From an uncultured Phascolarctobacterium sp. (lineage in GTDB: Bacteria > Bacillota > Negativicutes > Acidaminococcales > Acidaminococcaceae), in the NCBI GenBank assembly GCA_900541915.1, contig UQLS01000014.1, forward strand, positions 1 to 47,960: a stretch of 47,960 nt of DNA. The letters run 5' to 3'. This document shows positions 18,120 through 26,976 of the stretch, one piece after another. A program made the translations under genes and the position numbers. Position 1 is the first letter of the stretch, and each line of letters begins with the position of its first letter. The notes under the pieces are model-generated. The model ran no database searches and was not told the DNA's origin. It saw only the letters and a program-made list of their open reading frames with translations.

Positions 18120-18438
18120 AATCTTATTTGTTACACTGATTTTTATTTATTTTGTAAATGAGTATGAAGAAAAATATTAAGTCAGACACTGCTAATAAAA
18201 ATTTGTCTGACAACAGTGTGCATATATATTTAATAAAAAATGTAAGTTATGGTTTTGAAATAATAATTTCAAGATATTTTTGTATTATCCCTGTACTTTA
18301 TGGTGCAGGGATTTTTTTCTTAAACAAAGGTTTGCGAAATTTGCGTGAAAGAGCTTTAAAAAATTTTTTTCTAATGATACAATAACAATAGATAATTTTT
18401 GTTGATTAGCATATTGTTATAAATTAAGGAGGAAGAAG
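18120..18438 (+). other. Intergenic stretch with three hairpins, no convincing gene
   Basis: AT-rich. A perfect 8-bp inverted repeat GTCAGACA/TGTCTGAC (18181-18188, 18204-18211) overlaps an alternative pairing ACACTG/CAGTGT (18186-18191, 18214-18219). A 7-bp hairpin TTGAAAT/ATTTCAA follows (18255-18272), then a terminator (18289-18319). A 75-codon open frame at 18158-18385 crosses the terminator, has no good Shine-Dalgarno and low-complexity content; I reject it. The exoA Shine-Dalgarno AAGGAGG closes the region. It may be a small RNA or a long 3' UTR of the GNAT gene. Confidence 0.5.
18289..18319 (+). terminator. Terminator upstream of exoA
   Basis: CCCTGTAC pairs with GTGCAGGG (one G-U) around TTTATG and is followed by ATTTTTTTCT. 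It ends transcription from the GNAT gene or from an independent small RNA. Confidence 0.8.
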
Positions 18439-19191
18439 ATGAAGCTTATTTCATGGAACGTTAATGGCCTGCGGGCGTGTATGAATAAAGGTTTTAAAGA
18501 TTTTATGGACAGCGTAGATGCTGATATTTTCTGCGTGCAGGAAACTAAAATGCAGCGTGAGCAGGCAACTTTTGTTTTTGATGGTTACGAAGAATATTGG
18601 AACAGTGCGGAAAAGAAAGGCTACAGCGGAACTGCTGTTTTCAGTAAAACAAGGCCGTTAAATGTAAGCTATGGCTTGGGAATTGAAGAGCATGATAAAG
18701 AAGGAAGAGTTATAACTGCTGAATTTCAGGACTTTTATCTGGTGAACGTATATACGCCTAATGCTCAGCGCGGTTTGGAAAGATTGGATTACCGCATGGT
18801 ATGGGAAGATGTATTCCGTCGTTATGTTAAAGAACTTGATGAGAAAAAACCGGTCATTATTTGTGGGGATTTAAATGTTGCCCATAATGAAATAGATTTG
18901 AAGAATTTTAAGACGAATGTTGGTAATGCCGGTTTTACCTATGAAGAACGCGGCAAAATGACCGAACTTTTGGCAAGTGGTTTTGTAGATTCCTTCCGTT
19001 ATCTGTATCCTGATAAAACTGGTGCTTACAGCTGGTGGAGTTATATGTTTAAAGCACGTGAGAAGAATGCCGGTTGGCGTATTGACTATTTTATTGTTTC
19101 AGAAAAACTGGCTGATAGGATTGAAGATGCGGTAATTTATCCGGAGGTTATGGGCAGTGACCATTGCCCGGTAGGATTGCTGTTAAAATAA
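18439..19191 (+). CDS. exoA: Exodeoxyribonuclease III / AP endonuclease
   Basis: Base-excision repair nuclease that cuts at abasic sites and removes 3' blocks. The 250-residue Xth-type fold shows SWNVNGLRA at the N-terminus, VQETKMQ (metal-binding Glu), YTPNAQRGLERLDYR, GDLNVAHNEIDL (catalytic Asp/Asn) and MGSDHCPVGL (catalytic His) at the end. Strong AAGGAGG. Nine bases ahead of uvrB, so it probably heads the repair operon exoA-uvrB-uvrA-uvrC. Confidence 0.96.
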   Translation: MKLISWNVNGLRACMNKGFKDFMDSVDADIFCVQETKMQREQATFVFDGYEEYWNSAEKKGYSGTAVFSKTRPLNVSYGLGIEEHDKEGRVITAEFQDFYLVNVYTPNAQRGLERLDYRMVWEDVFRRYVKELDEKKPVIICGDLNVAHNEIDLKNFKTNVGNAGFTYEERGKMTELLASGFVDSFRYLYPDKTGAYSWWSYMFKAREKNAGWRIDYFIVSEKLADRIEDAVIYPEVMGSDHCPVGLLLK

Positions 19192-19200
19192 GGTGATATT

Positions 19201-21207
19201 ATGGATTTTAAGATTCAGGCCCCTTTTGAGCCAGCTGGCGACCAGCCGCAGGCTATTGAAAAGCTGGCTAATGGGGTGGAGAAAGGACTGCATGCTCAGG
19301 TTCTTTTAGGTGCTACTGGTACAGGCAAGACCTATACTATTGCCCAGGTAATAAATAAGGTGCGCAAGCCTACGCTGGTAATTGCGCATAATAAGACGTT
19401 GGCGGCACAGCTGGCCAGCGAGTTAAAGGCATTCTTTCCGGAGAATGCTGTAGAATATTTTGTTTCTTATTATGACTATTATCAGCCGGAAGCGTATATT
19501 CCTCAGTCCGATACTTATATTGAAAAGGATGCTTCTATTAACGACGAGATAGATAAGCTGCGCCACTCGGCCACCAGTGCTTTGTTTGAGCGTCGTGATG
19601 TAATTATTGTGGCCAGTGTATCCTGTATCTACGGTTTGGGTGCGCCGCAGGAATACTATGATATGGTACTGTCGCTGCGCCTGGGTCAGATTATTGACCG
19701 ACAGAAGATATTGCATAAACTGGTAGAAATACAGTATGACCGCAATGATATAGATTTTAAACGTGGCACTTTCAGGGTACGCGGTGATGTTATCGAAGTT
19801 ATACCTGCTGCATATGGTGAAAAGGCTGTGCGCATCGAGATGTTTGACGATGAAGTTGAGCGCATTATGGAATTTGATGTGCTGACTGGTGAAATTTTGG
19901 CACAGAGAAACCATGTGGCTATTTTTCCTGCTTCTCACTATGTTACCAGCAGAGAAAATCTTGAGCGTGCTATGGAGGAAATCAAGGCAGAACTGGAAGA
20001 ACGGCTGGCAGATTTAAACGAGCATGGGAAATTGCTGGAAGCACAGCGCCTGGAACAGCGGACTAATTATGATTTGGAAATGATGAATGAAATGGGTTAT
20101 TGCTCCGGCATAGAAAACTATTCCAGACATCTTGCCGGACGTAAGGCAGGAGAGGCTCCTTTTACTCTGGTTAATTATTTTCCAAAAGATTTTCTGCTGG
20201 TTATTGACGAATCCCATGTGACACTACCGCAGATAAGGGCAATGTATGCCGGTGACCGTTCCCGTAAGGAAATGCTGGTAGAACACGGCTTTCGTCTGCC
20301 TTCTGCTTTTGATAACAGACCGCTTACTTTTGATGAGTTTCAGGAGCAGGTTAATCAGGTTATCTATGTTTCGGCGACACCGGCAAAGTATGAGCTGGAG
20401 CAGTCGGAACAAACAGTAGAGCAGATTATCAGGCCGACAGGCTTGCTTGATCCGGCTATTGAAATACGCCCGATTAAAGGGCAGATAGACGATTTGCTGG
20501 GAGAAATTCATAAGGTAGCAGATGCAGGTGAACGTATCCTTGTAACAACGCTGACTAAACGTATGGCAGAGGATTTAACCGAGTATCTGAAGCAGGCTGG
20601 CATACGAGTACGTTATCTGCATTCGGAGATTGCTACGATTGAACGTGCCGAGATAATTGATGCTCTGCGTGCCGGTAAGTTTGATGTTTTAGTAGGTATT
20701 AACCTTCTGCGTGAGGGCCTGGATTTGCCGGAAGTATCGCTAATTGCTATTTTAGATGCAGATAAGGAAGGTTTTCTGCGCAGTGATACGGCGATGATAC
20801 AGACTATTGGCCGTGCGGCGCGTAATGCCCATGGCAGGGTTATTATGTATGCTGACAGGATAACGGATTCCATGCAGCGTGCTATAGATGAAACCAACCG
20901 ACGCCGTGAAAAACAGCAGGCTTATAACCAGGAGCACGGCATTGTGCCCAGAACTGTATATAAAGAACAGCGCCAGCTTATTAAGCTGACAAAGGTTGCT
21001 GAAAGTGAAGGCGCAGCAGCTTATGAAGAAAAGACTTTAAAGAAAAAATCTTCCAAGGAGCTGCAGAAACTGGCACGAGAGCTGGAAAAACAGATGCAGG
21101 AAGCTGCTAAGGCTCTTGATTTTGAAGCAGCTGCCGAATTACGTGATAAATTGATTGTTATTAAGGGGCAGCTGGGACAAAAGCTGGTGCCGAAGCGCAA
21201 AAAGTAG
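19201..21207 (+). CDS. uvrB: Excinuclease ABC subunit B
   Basis: Damage-verifying helicase-like subunit of nucleotide excision repair. It has Walker A LLGATGTGKTYT, the beta-hairpin region YYDYYQPEAYIPQSDTYIEKDA, the DESH box in VIDESHVTLPQIRAMY, helicase motif VI (QTIGRAARN) and a C-terminal UVR coiled coil (KALDFEAAAELRDKL) that contacts UvrC. Length 668 is normal. Adjacent to uvrA and uvrC. Confidence 0.98.
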   Translation: MDFKIQAPFEPAGDQPQAIEKLANGVEKGLHAQVLLGATGTGKTYTIAQVINKVRKPTLVIAHNKTLAAQLASELKAFFPENAVEYFVSYYDYYQPEAYIPQSDTYIEKDASINDEIDKLRHSATSALFERRDVIIVASVSCIYGLGAPQEYYDMVLSLRLGQIIDRQKILHKLVEIQYDRNDIDFKRGTFRVRGDVIEVIPAAYGEKAVRIEMFDDEVERIMEFDVLTGEILAQRNHVAIFPASHYVTSRENLERAMEEIKAELEERLADLNEHGKLLEAQRLEQRTNYDLEMMNEMGYCSGIENYSRHLAGRKAGEAPFTLVNYFPKDFLLVIDESHVTLPQIRAMYAGDRSRKEMLVEHGFRLPSAFDNRPLTFDEFQEQVNQVIYVSATPAKYELEQSEQTVEQIIRPTGLLDPAIEIRPIKGQIDDLLGEIHKVADAGERILVTTLTKRMAEDLTEYLKQAGIRVRYLHSEIATIERAEIIDALRAGKFDVLVGINLLREGLDLPEVSLIAILDADKEGFLRSDTAMIQTIGRAARNAHGRVIMYADRITDSMQRAIDETNRRREKQQAYNQEHGIVPRTVYKEQRQLIKLTKVAESEGAAAYEEKTLKKKSSKELQKLARELEKQMQEAAKALDFEAAAELRDKLIVIKGQLGQKLVPKRKK

Positions 21208-21224
21208 GAGTAAATATAGAAAAA

Positions 21225-24068
21225 ATGCAGGATAAATTAATTGTAAAAGGTGCTAGACAGCACAATCTTAAAAATATAACGGTAGAAATACCGCGTAATA
21301 AAATGGTAGTTATCACCGGTCTGTCCGGCAGCGGTAAGTCATCTTTGGCTTTTGATACTATTTATGCCGAAGGACAGCGGCGTTATGTTGAATCATTATC
21401 AGCTTATGCCAGACAATTTTTAGGTCAGATGGATAAGCCGGAGGTGGATTATATTGAAGGTTTGAGTCCGGCCATTTCTATTGACCAAAAAACTACCAGC
21501 CGCAATCCACGTTCTACTGTAGGCACAGTAACGGAGATTTATGACTATCTGCGTCTGCTGTATGGACGTGCAGGAGAGCCGCACTGCCCTAAATGCGGCA
21601 AGCTTATTGAACAGCAGACAGTGCAGCAGATCGTAGACCGCGTACTTGAAATGGAACAGGGAACCAAGTTTATGGTTATGGCCCCTATGGTACGCCAACG
21701 CAAGGGTGAGCATGTTAGAGCTTTTGATGAAATGCGCCGTGCCGGTTATGTGCGTGTCTATGTAGATGGCAGTGTATTTACACTTGATGAAGAGATTAAG
21801 CTGGAAAAAAATAAAAAGCACAGCATTTCGGTTGTTATTGACCGCTTGGCTGTACGTGACGGTATTCAGCAGCGTCTGTCTGATTCTGTGGAAACAGCGT
21901 TGAAATTAGCTGACGGTTTTGTAGAAATAGGGATTATTGGCGGCGAGGTACAGCTTTACAGTGAACACTTTGCCTGCAATGACTGCGGCATCAGTTTGCC
22001 GGCTATTGAACCGCGCCTGTTTTCCTTTAATAATCCTTACGGAGCGTGTCCGGCCTGCACAGGTCTTGGCATGAATATGGAGTTTGATAAGGCACTCATT
22101 ATTCCTGATGGCAGTAAGACTTTTTCGGAGGGGGTTATTCAGTCTTTCAGCAATAATCTTAATTCCTATCGAATGAAACAGCTTGAAGCTGTTCTTACTG
22201 CTTTTGGTTATAGTTTGAATGATACCTGGGACAGCCTACCTGCCAAAGTACAGCAGCTTTTGTGGGAAGGAACTGGTGAAGAAAAATATCAGTTCTGGTA
22301 TGAGAATCTGCAGGGTGAAACCAAGCTGCACGAAACAGTTTTTGACGGTATTTTGCCGATTATGAAAAAACGCTATCGTGAAGCTTTTTCTGATAGCATG
22401 CGCCAGGAGCTGGAAGAATTTATGACCAGTAATCCTTGTCCGGTGTGCCACGGTGCACGTCTTAAACCGGAAGTGCTGTCCATCCTTATTGGCGGCAAGA
22501 ATATTTGCCAGGTGACTGCATTAACAGTGCGTGACTGCATCAGATTTTTTGAAAAATTGCAGCTGACAGAAAGGCAGCAGATTATTGCCCGGCAGGTACT
22601 TAAGGAAATTATGGCTCGTCTGCGTTTTCTTAACGATGTTGGCTTAGATTATCTTACTTTGGATCGCAGTGCCGGTACTCTGTCCGGTGGTGAAGCGCAG
22701 CGCATCAGGCTGGCTACGCAGATTGGCAGCGGTTTGACAGGAGTGCTCTATATTCTTGACGAGCCAAGTATAGGACTGCACCAGCGTGATAACGGCAAGC
22801 TGCTGGAAACTCTCAAGCATCTGCGTAATCTTGGCAATACTCTTATTGTTGTAGAGCATGACGAAGAGACCATGTATGCAGCTGATGAAATTATTGATAT
22901 CGGGCCTGGGGCAGGTGAGCATGGCGGACAGGTTGTAGCTCAGGGAACAGCAGAAGAAATTAAGCTGGCAGAAGACTCTGTAACAGGTCAGTATCTGAGC
23001 GGACGTAAGTTTATAGCGGTGCCTAAGCAGCGCAGAGCTTGTGATGGACGTTATATTACTGTTAAAGGCGCGAAAGGCAATAATCTGAAAAATATTGATG
23101 TGTCCATACCGTTGGGTGTGTTTACTGTTGTTACTGGCGTATCCGGCAGCGGCAAATCGACGTTGATTAATGATATTCTTTATAATGCACTGGCTTCCAA
23201 GCTGCATGGAGCACGTGTGCGTCCGGCAGAATATGGCAGCATTGAAGGACTGGAATATACTGATAAGGTTATCAATATCGACCAGTCGCCTATCGGACGT
23301 ACACCACGTTCTAACCCGGCTACTTATACCGGTGTTTTTGATTTTATTCGTGAACTTTTCAGTCAGACTAATGAAGCTAAAGCACGTGGCTATAAGCCGG
23401 GACGTTTCAGTTTTAACGTTAAAGGCGGACGCTGTGAGGCCTGCCGCGGTGATGGTGTCAATAAAATAGAAATGAATTTTCTGCCTGATGTTTATGTGCC
23501 CTGTGAGGTATGTCATGGTTCCCGTTATAACCGAGATACATTGGAAGTACATTATAAGGGCAAGACAATCGCTGAAGTACTCGATATGACTGTTAGTGAA
23601 GCCTGTGAGTTTTTCAAAAATATTCCGCGTATTGCCCGCAAGCTGGAAGTTTTGCAGGATGTAGGCTTGGGCTATATTCATCTGGGGCAGGCGGCAACTA
23701 CGCTCTCTGGCGGTGAAGCTCAGCGTGTTAAATTGGCTACGGAGCTTTCACGCCGCAGTACGGGACGTACGGTATATATTTTAGATGAACCTACGACGGG
23801 TCTGCATATTGCCGATGTGCATAAATTGCTGGAAGTATTGCAGCGCTTGGTAGAAGCGGGCGACAGCGTTATTGTTATTGAGCATAACCTTGATGTAATT
23901 AAAACAGCGGATTATATTATCGACCTTGGCCCTGAGGGCGGTGACAAAGGTGGTACCTTGGTTGCCTGCGGTACGCCTGAAGAGGTTGCTAAGAACAAAA
24001 AATCCTATACTGGTCAATATATTAAGCAGGTACTGGCTCAGGCTAAGAAAAACGGGTGGTATCAATGA
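21225..24068 (+). CDS. uvrA: Excinuclease ABC subunit A
   Basis: Damage-sensing ABC ATPase of nucleotide excision repair. Two ATP-binding modules are visible: first Walker A GLSGSGKSSLAF and signature LSGGEAQRIRLA, second GVSGSGKSTL and LSGGEAQRVKLA. Zinc-finger cysteines lie in CPKCGK/CNDCG/CPACTG and in GGRCEACRGDG/CEVCHGSRY. Length 947 is typical. The nearest Shine-Dalgarno (GTAGGAG, at the uvrB stop) is about 13 bases from the ATG, which is long, but the N-terminus matches the family and no nearer start codon fits. Confidence 0.98.
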   Translation: MQDKLIVKGARQHNLKNITVEIPRNKMVVITGLSGSGKSSLAFDTIYAEGQRRYVESLSAYARQFLGQMDKPEVDYIEGLSPAISIDQKTTSRNPRSTVGTVTEIYDYLRLLYGRAGEPHCPKCGKLIEQQTVQQIVDRVLEMEQGTKFMVMAPMVRQRKGEHVRAFDEMRRAGYVRVYVDGSVFTLDEEIKLEKNKKHSISVVIDRLAVRDGIQQRLSDSVETALKLADGFVEIGIIGGEVQLYSEHFACNDCGISLPAIEPRLFSFNNPYGACPACTGLGMNMEFDKALIIPDGSKTFSEGVIQSFSNNLNSYRMKQLEAVLTAFGYSLNDTWDSLPAKVQQLLWEGTGEEKYQFWYENLQGETKLHETVFDGILPIMKKRYREAFSDSMRQELEEFMTSNPCPVCHGARLKPEVLSILIGGKNICQVTALTVRDCIRFFEKLQLTERQQIIARQVLKEIMARLRFLNDVGLDYLTLDRSAGTLSGGEAQRIRLATQIGSGLTGVLYILDEPSIGLHQRDNGKLLETLKHLRNLGNTLIVVEHDEETMYAADEIIDIGPGAGEHGGQVVAQGTAEEIKLAEDSVTGQYLSGRKFIAVPKQRRACDGRYITVKGAKGNNLKNIDVSIPLGVFTVVTGVSGSGKSTLINDILYNALASKLHGARVRPAEYGSIEGLEYTDKVINIDQSPIGRTPRSNPATYTGVFDFIRELFSQTNEAKARGYKPGRFSFNVKGGRCEACRGDGVNKIEMNFLPDVYVPCEVCHGSRYNRDTLEVHYKGKTIAEVLDMTVSEACEFFKNIPRIARKLEVLQDVGLGYIHLGQAATTLSGGEAQRVKLATELSRRSTGRTVYILDEPTTGLHIADVHKLLEVLQRLVEAGDSVIVIEHNLDVIKTADYIIDLGPEGGDKGGTLVACGTPEEVAKNKKSYTGQYIKQVLAQAKKNGWYQ

Positions 24069-25906
24069 TTGCGGAAGATTTCAGTGAAAACATACGCGAA
24101 GCATTAGCAGTCCTGCCGGATAAGCCTGGCGTTTATCTGATGCATGATAAGGATGGCAAAGTTATCTATGTAGGCAAGGCAGTAGTGCTCAAAAATCGTG
24201 TGCGCAGTTATTTCCGCAATCTTGCATCTCATACGCCTAAAGTGCGTGCCATGGTGGCCAAGATTGCCGATATTGAGACGATTGTTACCAGCAGCGAGGT
24301 AGAAGCGCTGATTCTGGAATGTAATCTGATTAAAAAATATCGTCCGCGTTATAATATTATGCTTAAGGACGATAAAAGCTATCCGTATTTAAAGGTAACG
24401 CTGAACGAAGAATTTCCGCGGCTGTATGTAACGCGCAGGCAAATGCGTGACGGTGCCAAATATTACGGACCTTATGCAGATGCCGGTGCTATGCATGCTA
24501 CCGTAAAGCTGCTGCGCAGCATGTTTCCGCTGCGTACCTGTCGGACGATGAATGCTGAGCGTCCCTGCTTAAACTATCATATTAAACGCTGCCTGGCTCC
24601 CTGTGCCGGCTTGGTATCTAAAGAAGAATACGGCAACATGATTAAGTCTGTCTGTATGGTATTGGATGGCAGGACAGCGGAACTGGAACGGGATTTGAAA
24701 CGCAGAATGCAGGAGGCAGCAGATAATTATGCCTTTGAAGAAGCTGCCCGTCTGCGTGACCAGCTGCAGGCTGTTATGCGTCTTAATGAGCAGCAGAAAG
24801 CTGTTACTGGACAGGACAGTGATATGGATATTATCGGCTTTGCGAAAGATATGACAGGTATCTGCATTCAGATATTTTTTGTACGCAAAGGCAAGCTGCT
24901 GGGACGGGATAATTTCTTTTTGCAGGATGATGGCGAATCAGAGCAGGAGGTTATTACTGCTTTTGTAAAGCAATACTATAACGAGGCTTCGTATATTCCT
25001 CGAGAAATAGCTTTGCCAGTGCTGCCGGATGCAGAAGAACAGGCTGTTATTGAACAGTGGCTGACAGAGAAAGCGCAGCGTAAGGCAGAGCTTGTGCGTC
25101 CTCAGCGCGGTGTAAAAAAAGACTTATTACATTTAGCAAATGATAATGCTGTAAAACTTTTAGAGGAACGCTTGCGCAAGGGTCAGCTGTCACTGAAAAA
25201 TGATGTGCAGGCAGCAGAAGAGCTGCAGCAGGCTTTGGGGCTTCCTGATCCGTTGGAGCGAATGGACTGCTTTGATATTTCTCATACGCAGGGCAGCGAA
25301 ACAGTTGCTTCTATGGTTGTATTTCGTAACGGCAGTATCAGTAAGAAAGACTACAGGCGTTATAAGATTGTTTCGGCAGAGGGTAAGCCAGATGACTTTA
25401 AGTCTATGCAGGAAGTTGTTTACCGGCGGTATAAAGATTACGAAGACTTACCAAGCCTGGTAGTAATTGATGGCGGTAAAGGACAGCTGAGTTCTGCACT
25501 GGAAGTTATCAGAGGCTTAGGACTGCATGACTTACCTGTTATTGGTCTTGCCAAGAGAGAAGAAGAAATTTTTAAAGAAGGACAGAGCGAAAGTATTTTG
25601 CTGGACCGTGATTCAGCGGCGCTACATCTTATTCAGCGTATTCGTGATGAAGCCCATCGTTTTGCTATTACCTATCACCGTAAGCTGCGTGGAAAACGTA
25701 ATCTGGTATCTGTACTTGACCATGTAGAAGGTATTGGCAGTAAGCGCAGACAGGAATTATGGAAAGCTTTTAAAACTTTGGATGAAATGAAAGCGGCCAG
25801 TGTAGAAGAATTGGCTGCCGTAGAAAGCATGAATTATGCAGCGGCACAGAAGCTCTATGACTTTTTCAGACTGGAGCTGTCGGAAAAGAAAGCTTTGTTA
25901 AAATAA
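24065..25906 (+). CDS. uvrC: Excinuclease ABC subunit C
   Basis: Makes both incisions in nucleotide excision repair. It has an N-terminal GIY-YIG nuclease (PGVYLMHDKDGKVIYVGKA), a UVR domain (YAFEEAARLRDQLQA), an RNase H-like 5' nuclease with MDCFDISHTQG and VVIDGGKGQL, and C-terminal helix-hairpin-helix motifs (HVEGIGSKRRQELWKAF). The frame is open from GTG 24056; I choose the ATG at 24065, which overlaps the uvrA stop as ATGA. 613 residues. Confidence 0.97.
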   Translation: MIAEDFSENIREALAVLPDKPGVYLMHDKDGKVIYVGKAVVLKNRVRSYFRNLASHTPKVRAMVAKIADIETIVTSSEVEALILECNLIKKYRPRYNIMLKDDKSYPYLKVTLNEEFPRLYVTRRQMRDGAKYYGPYADAGAMHATVKLLRSMFPLRTCRTMNAERPCLNYHIKRCLAPCAGLVSKEEYGNMIKSVCMVLDGRTAELERDLKRRMQEAADNYAFEEAARLRDQLQAVMRLNEQQKAVTGQDSDMDIIGFAKDMTGICIQIFFVRKGKLLGRDNFFLQDDGESEQEVITAFVKQYYNEASYIPREIALPVLPDAEEQAVIEQWLTEKAQRKAELVRPQRGVKKDLLHLANDNAVKLLEERLRKGQLSLKNDVQAAEELQQALGLPDPLERMDCFDISHTQGSETVASMVVFRNGSISKKDYRRYKIVSAEGKPDDFKSMQEVVYRRYKDYEDLPSLVVIDGGKGQLSSALEVIRGLGLHDLPVIGLAKREEEIFKEGQSESILLDRDSAALHLIQRIRDEAHRFAITYHRKLRGKRNLVSVLDHVEGIGSKRRQELWKAFKTLDEMKAASVEELAAVESMNYAAAQKLYDFFRLELSEKKALLK

Positions 25907-25954
25907 TTTAAGTAAATTTCACAATAAGCACTAACGGAAAATAATTATTTATGT

Positions 25955-25960
25955 TATAAT
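25955..25960 (+). promoter_or_regulatory. -10 element of the rubredoxin promoter
   Basis: TATAAT preceded by TG one base upstream (extended -10), with no good -35. It lies 35 bases ahead of the rubredoxin gene. Confidence 0.45.
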
Positions 25961-25995
25961 CAAAACAACAGAATGTGTAAAGGAGTGCAATGACT

Positions 25996-26157
25996 ATGAA
26001 AAAATGGGTTTGCAATATTTGCGGCTATGTTTATGATCCTGAAGTTGGCGATCCGGATAACGGCGTTGAAGCAGGCACTGCATGGGAAGATGTTCCTGCA
26101 GATTGGGTATGCCCTCTGTGCGGTGTAGGTAAAGACGATTTCAGTGAAGAAGCATAA
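25996..26157 (+). CDS. Rubredoxin
   Basis: Small electron carrier of 53 residues with one iron held by four cysteines: CNICGY (Cys6, Cys9) and CPLCGV (Cys39, Cys42), with the usual YVYDPEVGDPDNGV and PADWVCP signatures. Typical partners in anaerobes are rubrerythrin, superoxide reductase or flavoproteins, but none lies next to it. It has its own extended -10 promoter and its own terminator, so it is monocistronic. ATG 25990 (two codons upstream) is an alternative; AAAGGAG lies four bases from that one and ten from 25996. Confidence 0.96.
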   Translation: MKKWVCNICGYVYDPEVGDPDNGVEAGTAWEDVPADWVCPLCGVGKDDFSEEA

Positions 26158-26161
26158 GAAA

Positions 26162-26190
26162 AAAGCTCTGCAGCAGCAGAGCTTTTTTTA
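26162..26190 (+). terminator. Terminator after rubredoxin
   Basis: AAAGCTCTGC and GCAGAGCTTT form a 10-bp stem with loop AGCA, followed by a T-run. Confidence 0.9.
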
Positions 26191-26218
26191 TATCTTCTAA
26201 GTGAGAATTTTACCAAGA

Positions 26219-26246
26219 TTTAACATAGTAAAACAGGATTTTAACA
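26219..26246 (+). promoter_or_regulatory. PHO-box-like direct repeats before the response regulator
   Basis: Three near-identical 7-mers, TTTAACA (26219), TAAAACA (26229) and TTTAACA (26240), repeat at 10 and 11 bases, on one face of the helix. B. subtilis-type PhoP binds direct TT(A/T)ACA-like repeats at 11-base period. A TTTAACAT/ATGTTAAA hairpin (26240-26259) overlaps the last copy. The downstream genes encode a PhoP/PhoR-like pair, so autoregulation is plausible. Confidence 0.5.
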
Positions 26247-26298
26247 TGATAATGTTAAATTAAATAAGTTAATATGCAGAAAAATGAGGGTGGCTGAA

Positions 26299-26976
26299 AT
26301 GATAATCTGTGTGGAAGATGAACAAAATATTTGCGAATTGGAAGTATATACTTTACAATCTGTTGGTTTTCAGGCTAAAGGCTGCGGCAGCGGCAAAGAG
26401 CTTTTTGCCGAGCTGGAACATGAGATACCGGAACTTATTCTGTTGGATATTATGCTGCCCGATGAAAATGGTCTCAGCATTTTAGGAAAGCTGCGCTCTG
26501 ACAAGCGTTATGCTGCTATTCCTGTTATTATGGCTACAGCAAAAGGCTCAGAATTTGATAAGGTTAAGGGCCTGGACAGCGGTGCTGACGATTATATAGC
26601 CAAGCCGTTTGGCATGCTGGAAATGGTATCGCGTATTAAGGCTGTGTTACGCCGCTGCGGTAAAGAAAAACAGACTGGTGATATTATCAAGGTAGAAGAT
26701 TTGATTGTAAATCTTTCTGAACATACCGTAACAGTAGGCAGTGAAAATGTTATTCTTACCTTAAAGGAATATGAGCTTTTGAAAAAATTCTTGACCAATC
26801 CCGGTATTGTATTCTCTCGTGATAAGCTACTCAATGATATTTGGGGTTATGAATTCAGCGGCGAAACACGTACTGTAGATGTTCATATCAGAACATTAAG
26901 ACAAAAACTGGGCACTGCCGGTGAGCTGATTGAAACTATTCGCGGTGTAGGCTACAGAATGGTAAATAAAAAATGA
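26299..26976 (+). CDS. Response regulator, OmpR/PhoB family (PhoP-like)
   Basis: Two-component transcription factor of 225 residues. The receiver domain has the acidic pair VEDE, phospho-acceptor Asp50 in LLDIMLPDENG, Thr/Ser switch (ATAKG) and KPFG; a winged-helix DNA-binding domain follows (LTLKEYELLKKFLTNPG, SRDKLLNDIWGYEFSGETRTVDVHIRTLRQKLG). An in-frame ATG at 26284 lies upstream, but GAGGGTGG fits the ATG at 26299. It overlaps the kinase gene as ATGA. PHO-box-like repeats upstream suggest phosphate control; no pst or phoU gene is in the window, so the name PhoP remains an inference. Confidence 0.92.
   Translation: MIICVEDEQNICELEVYTLQSVGFQAKGCGSGKELFAELEHEIPELILLDIMLPDENGLSILGKLRSDKRYAAIPVIMATAKGSEFDKVKGLDSGADDYIAKPFGMLEMVSRIKAVLRRCGKEKQTGDIIKVEDLIVNLSEHTVTVGSENVILTLKEYELLKKFLTNPGIVFSRDKLLNDIWGYEFSGETRTVDVHIRTLRQKLGTAGELIETIRGVGYRMVNKK

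Noticed and set aside
18158..18385. 75-codon open frame in the gap before exoA
   Set aside because: No good Shine-Dalgarno, it crosses a clear terminator, and the sequence is hairpin-rich and low in complexity.
22644..23681. 345-codon frame antisense to uvrA
   Set aside because: Shadow of uvrA; no Shine-Dalgarno and no family features.
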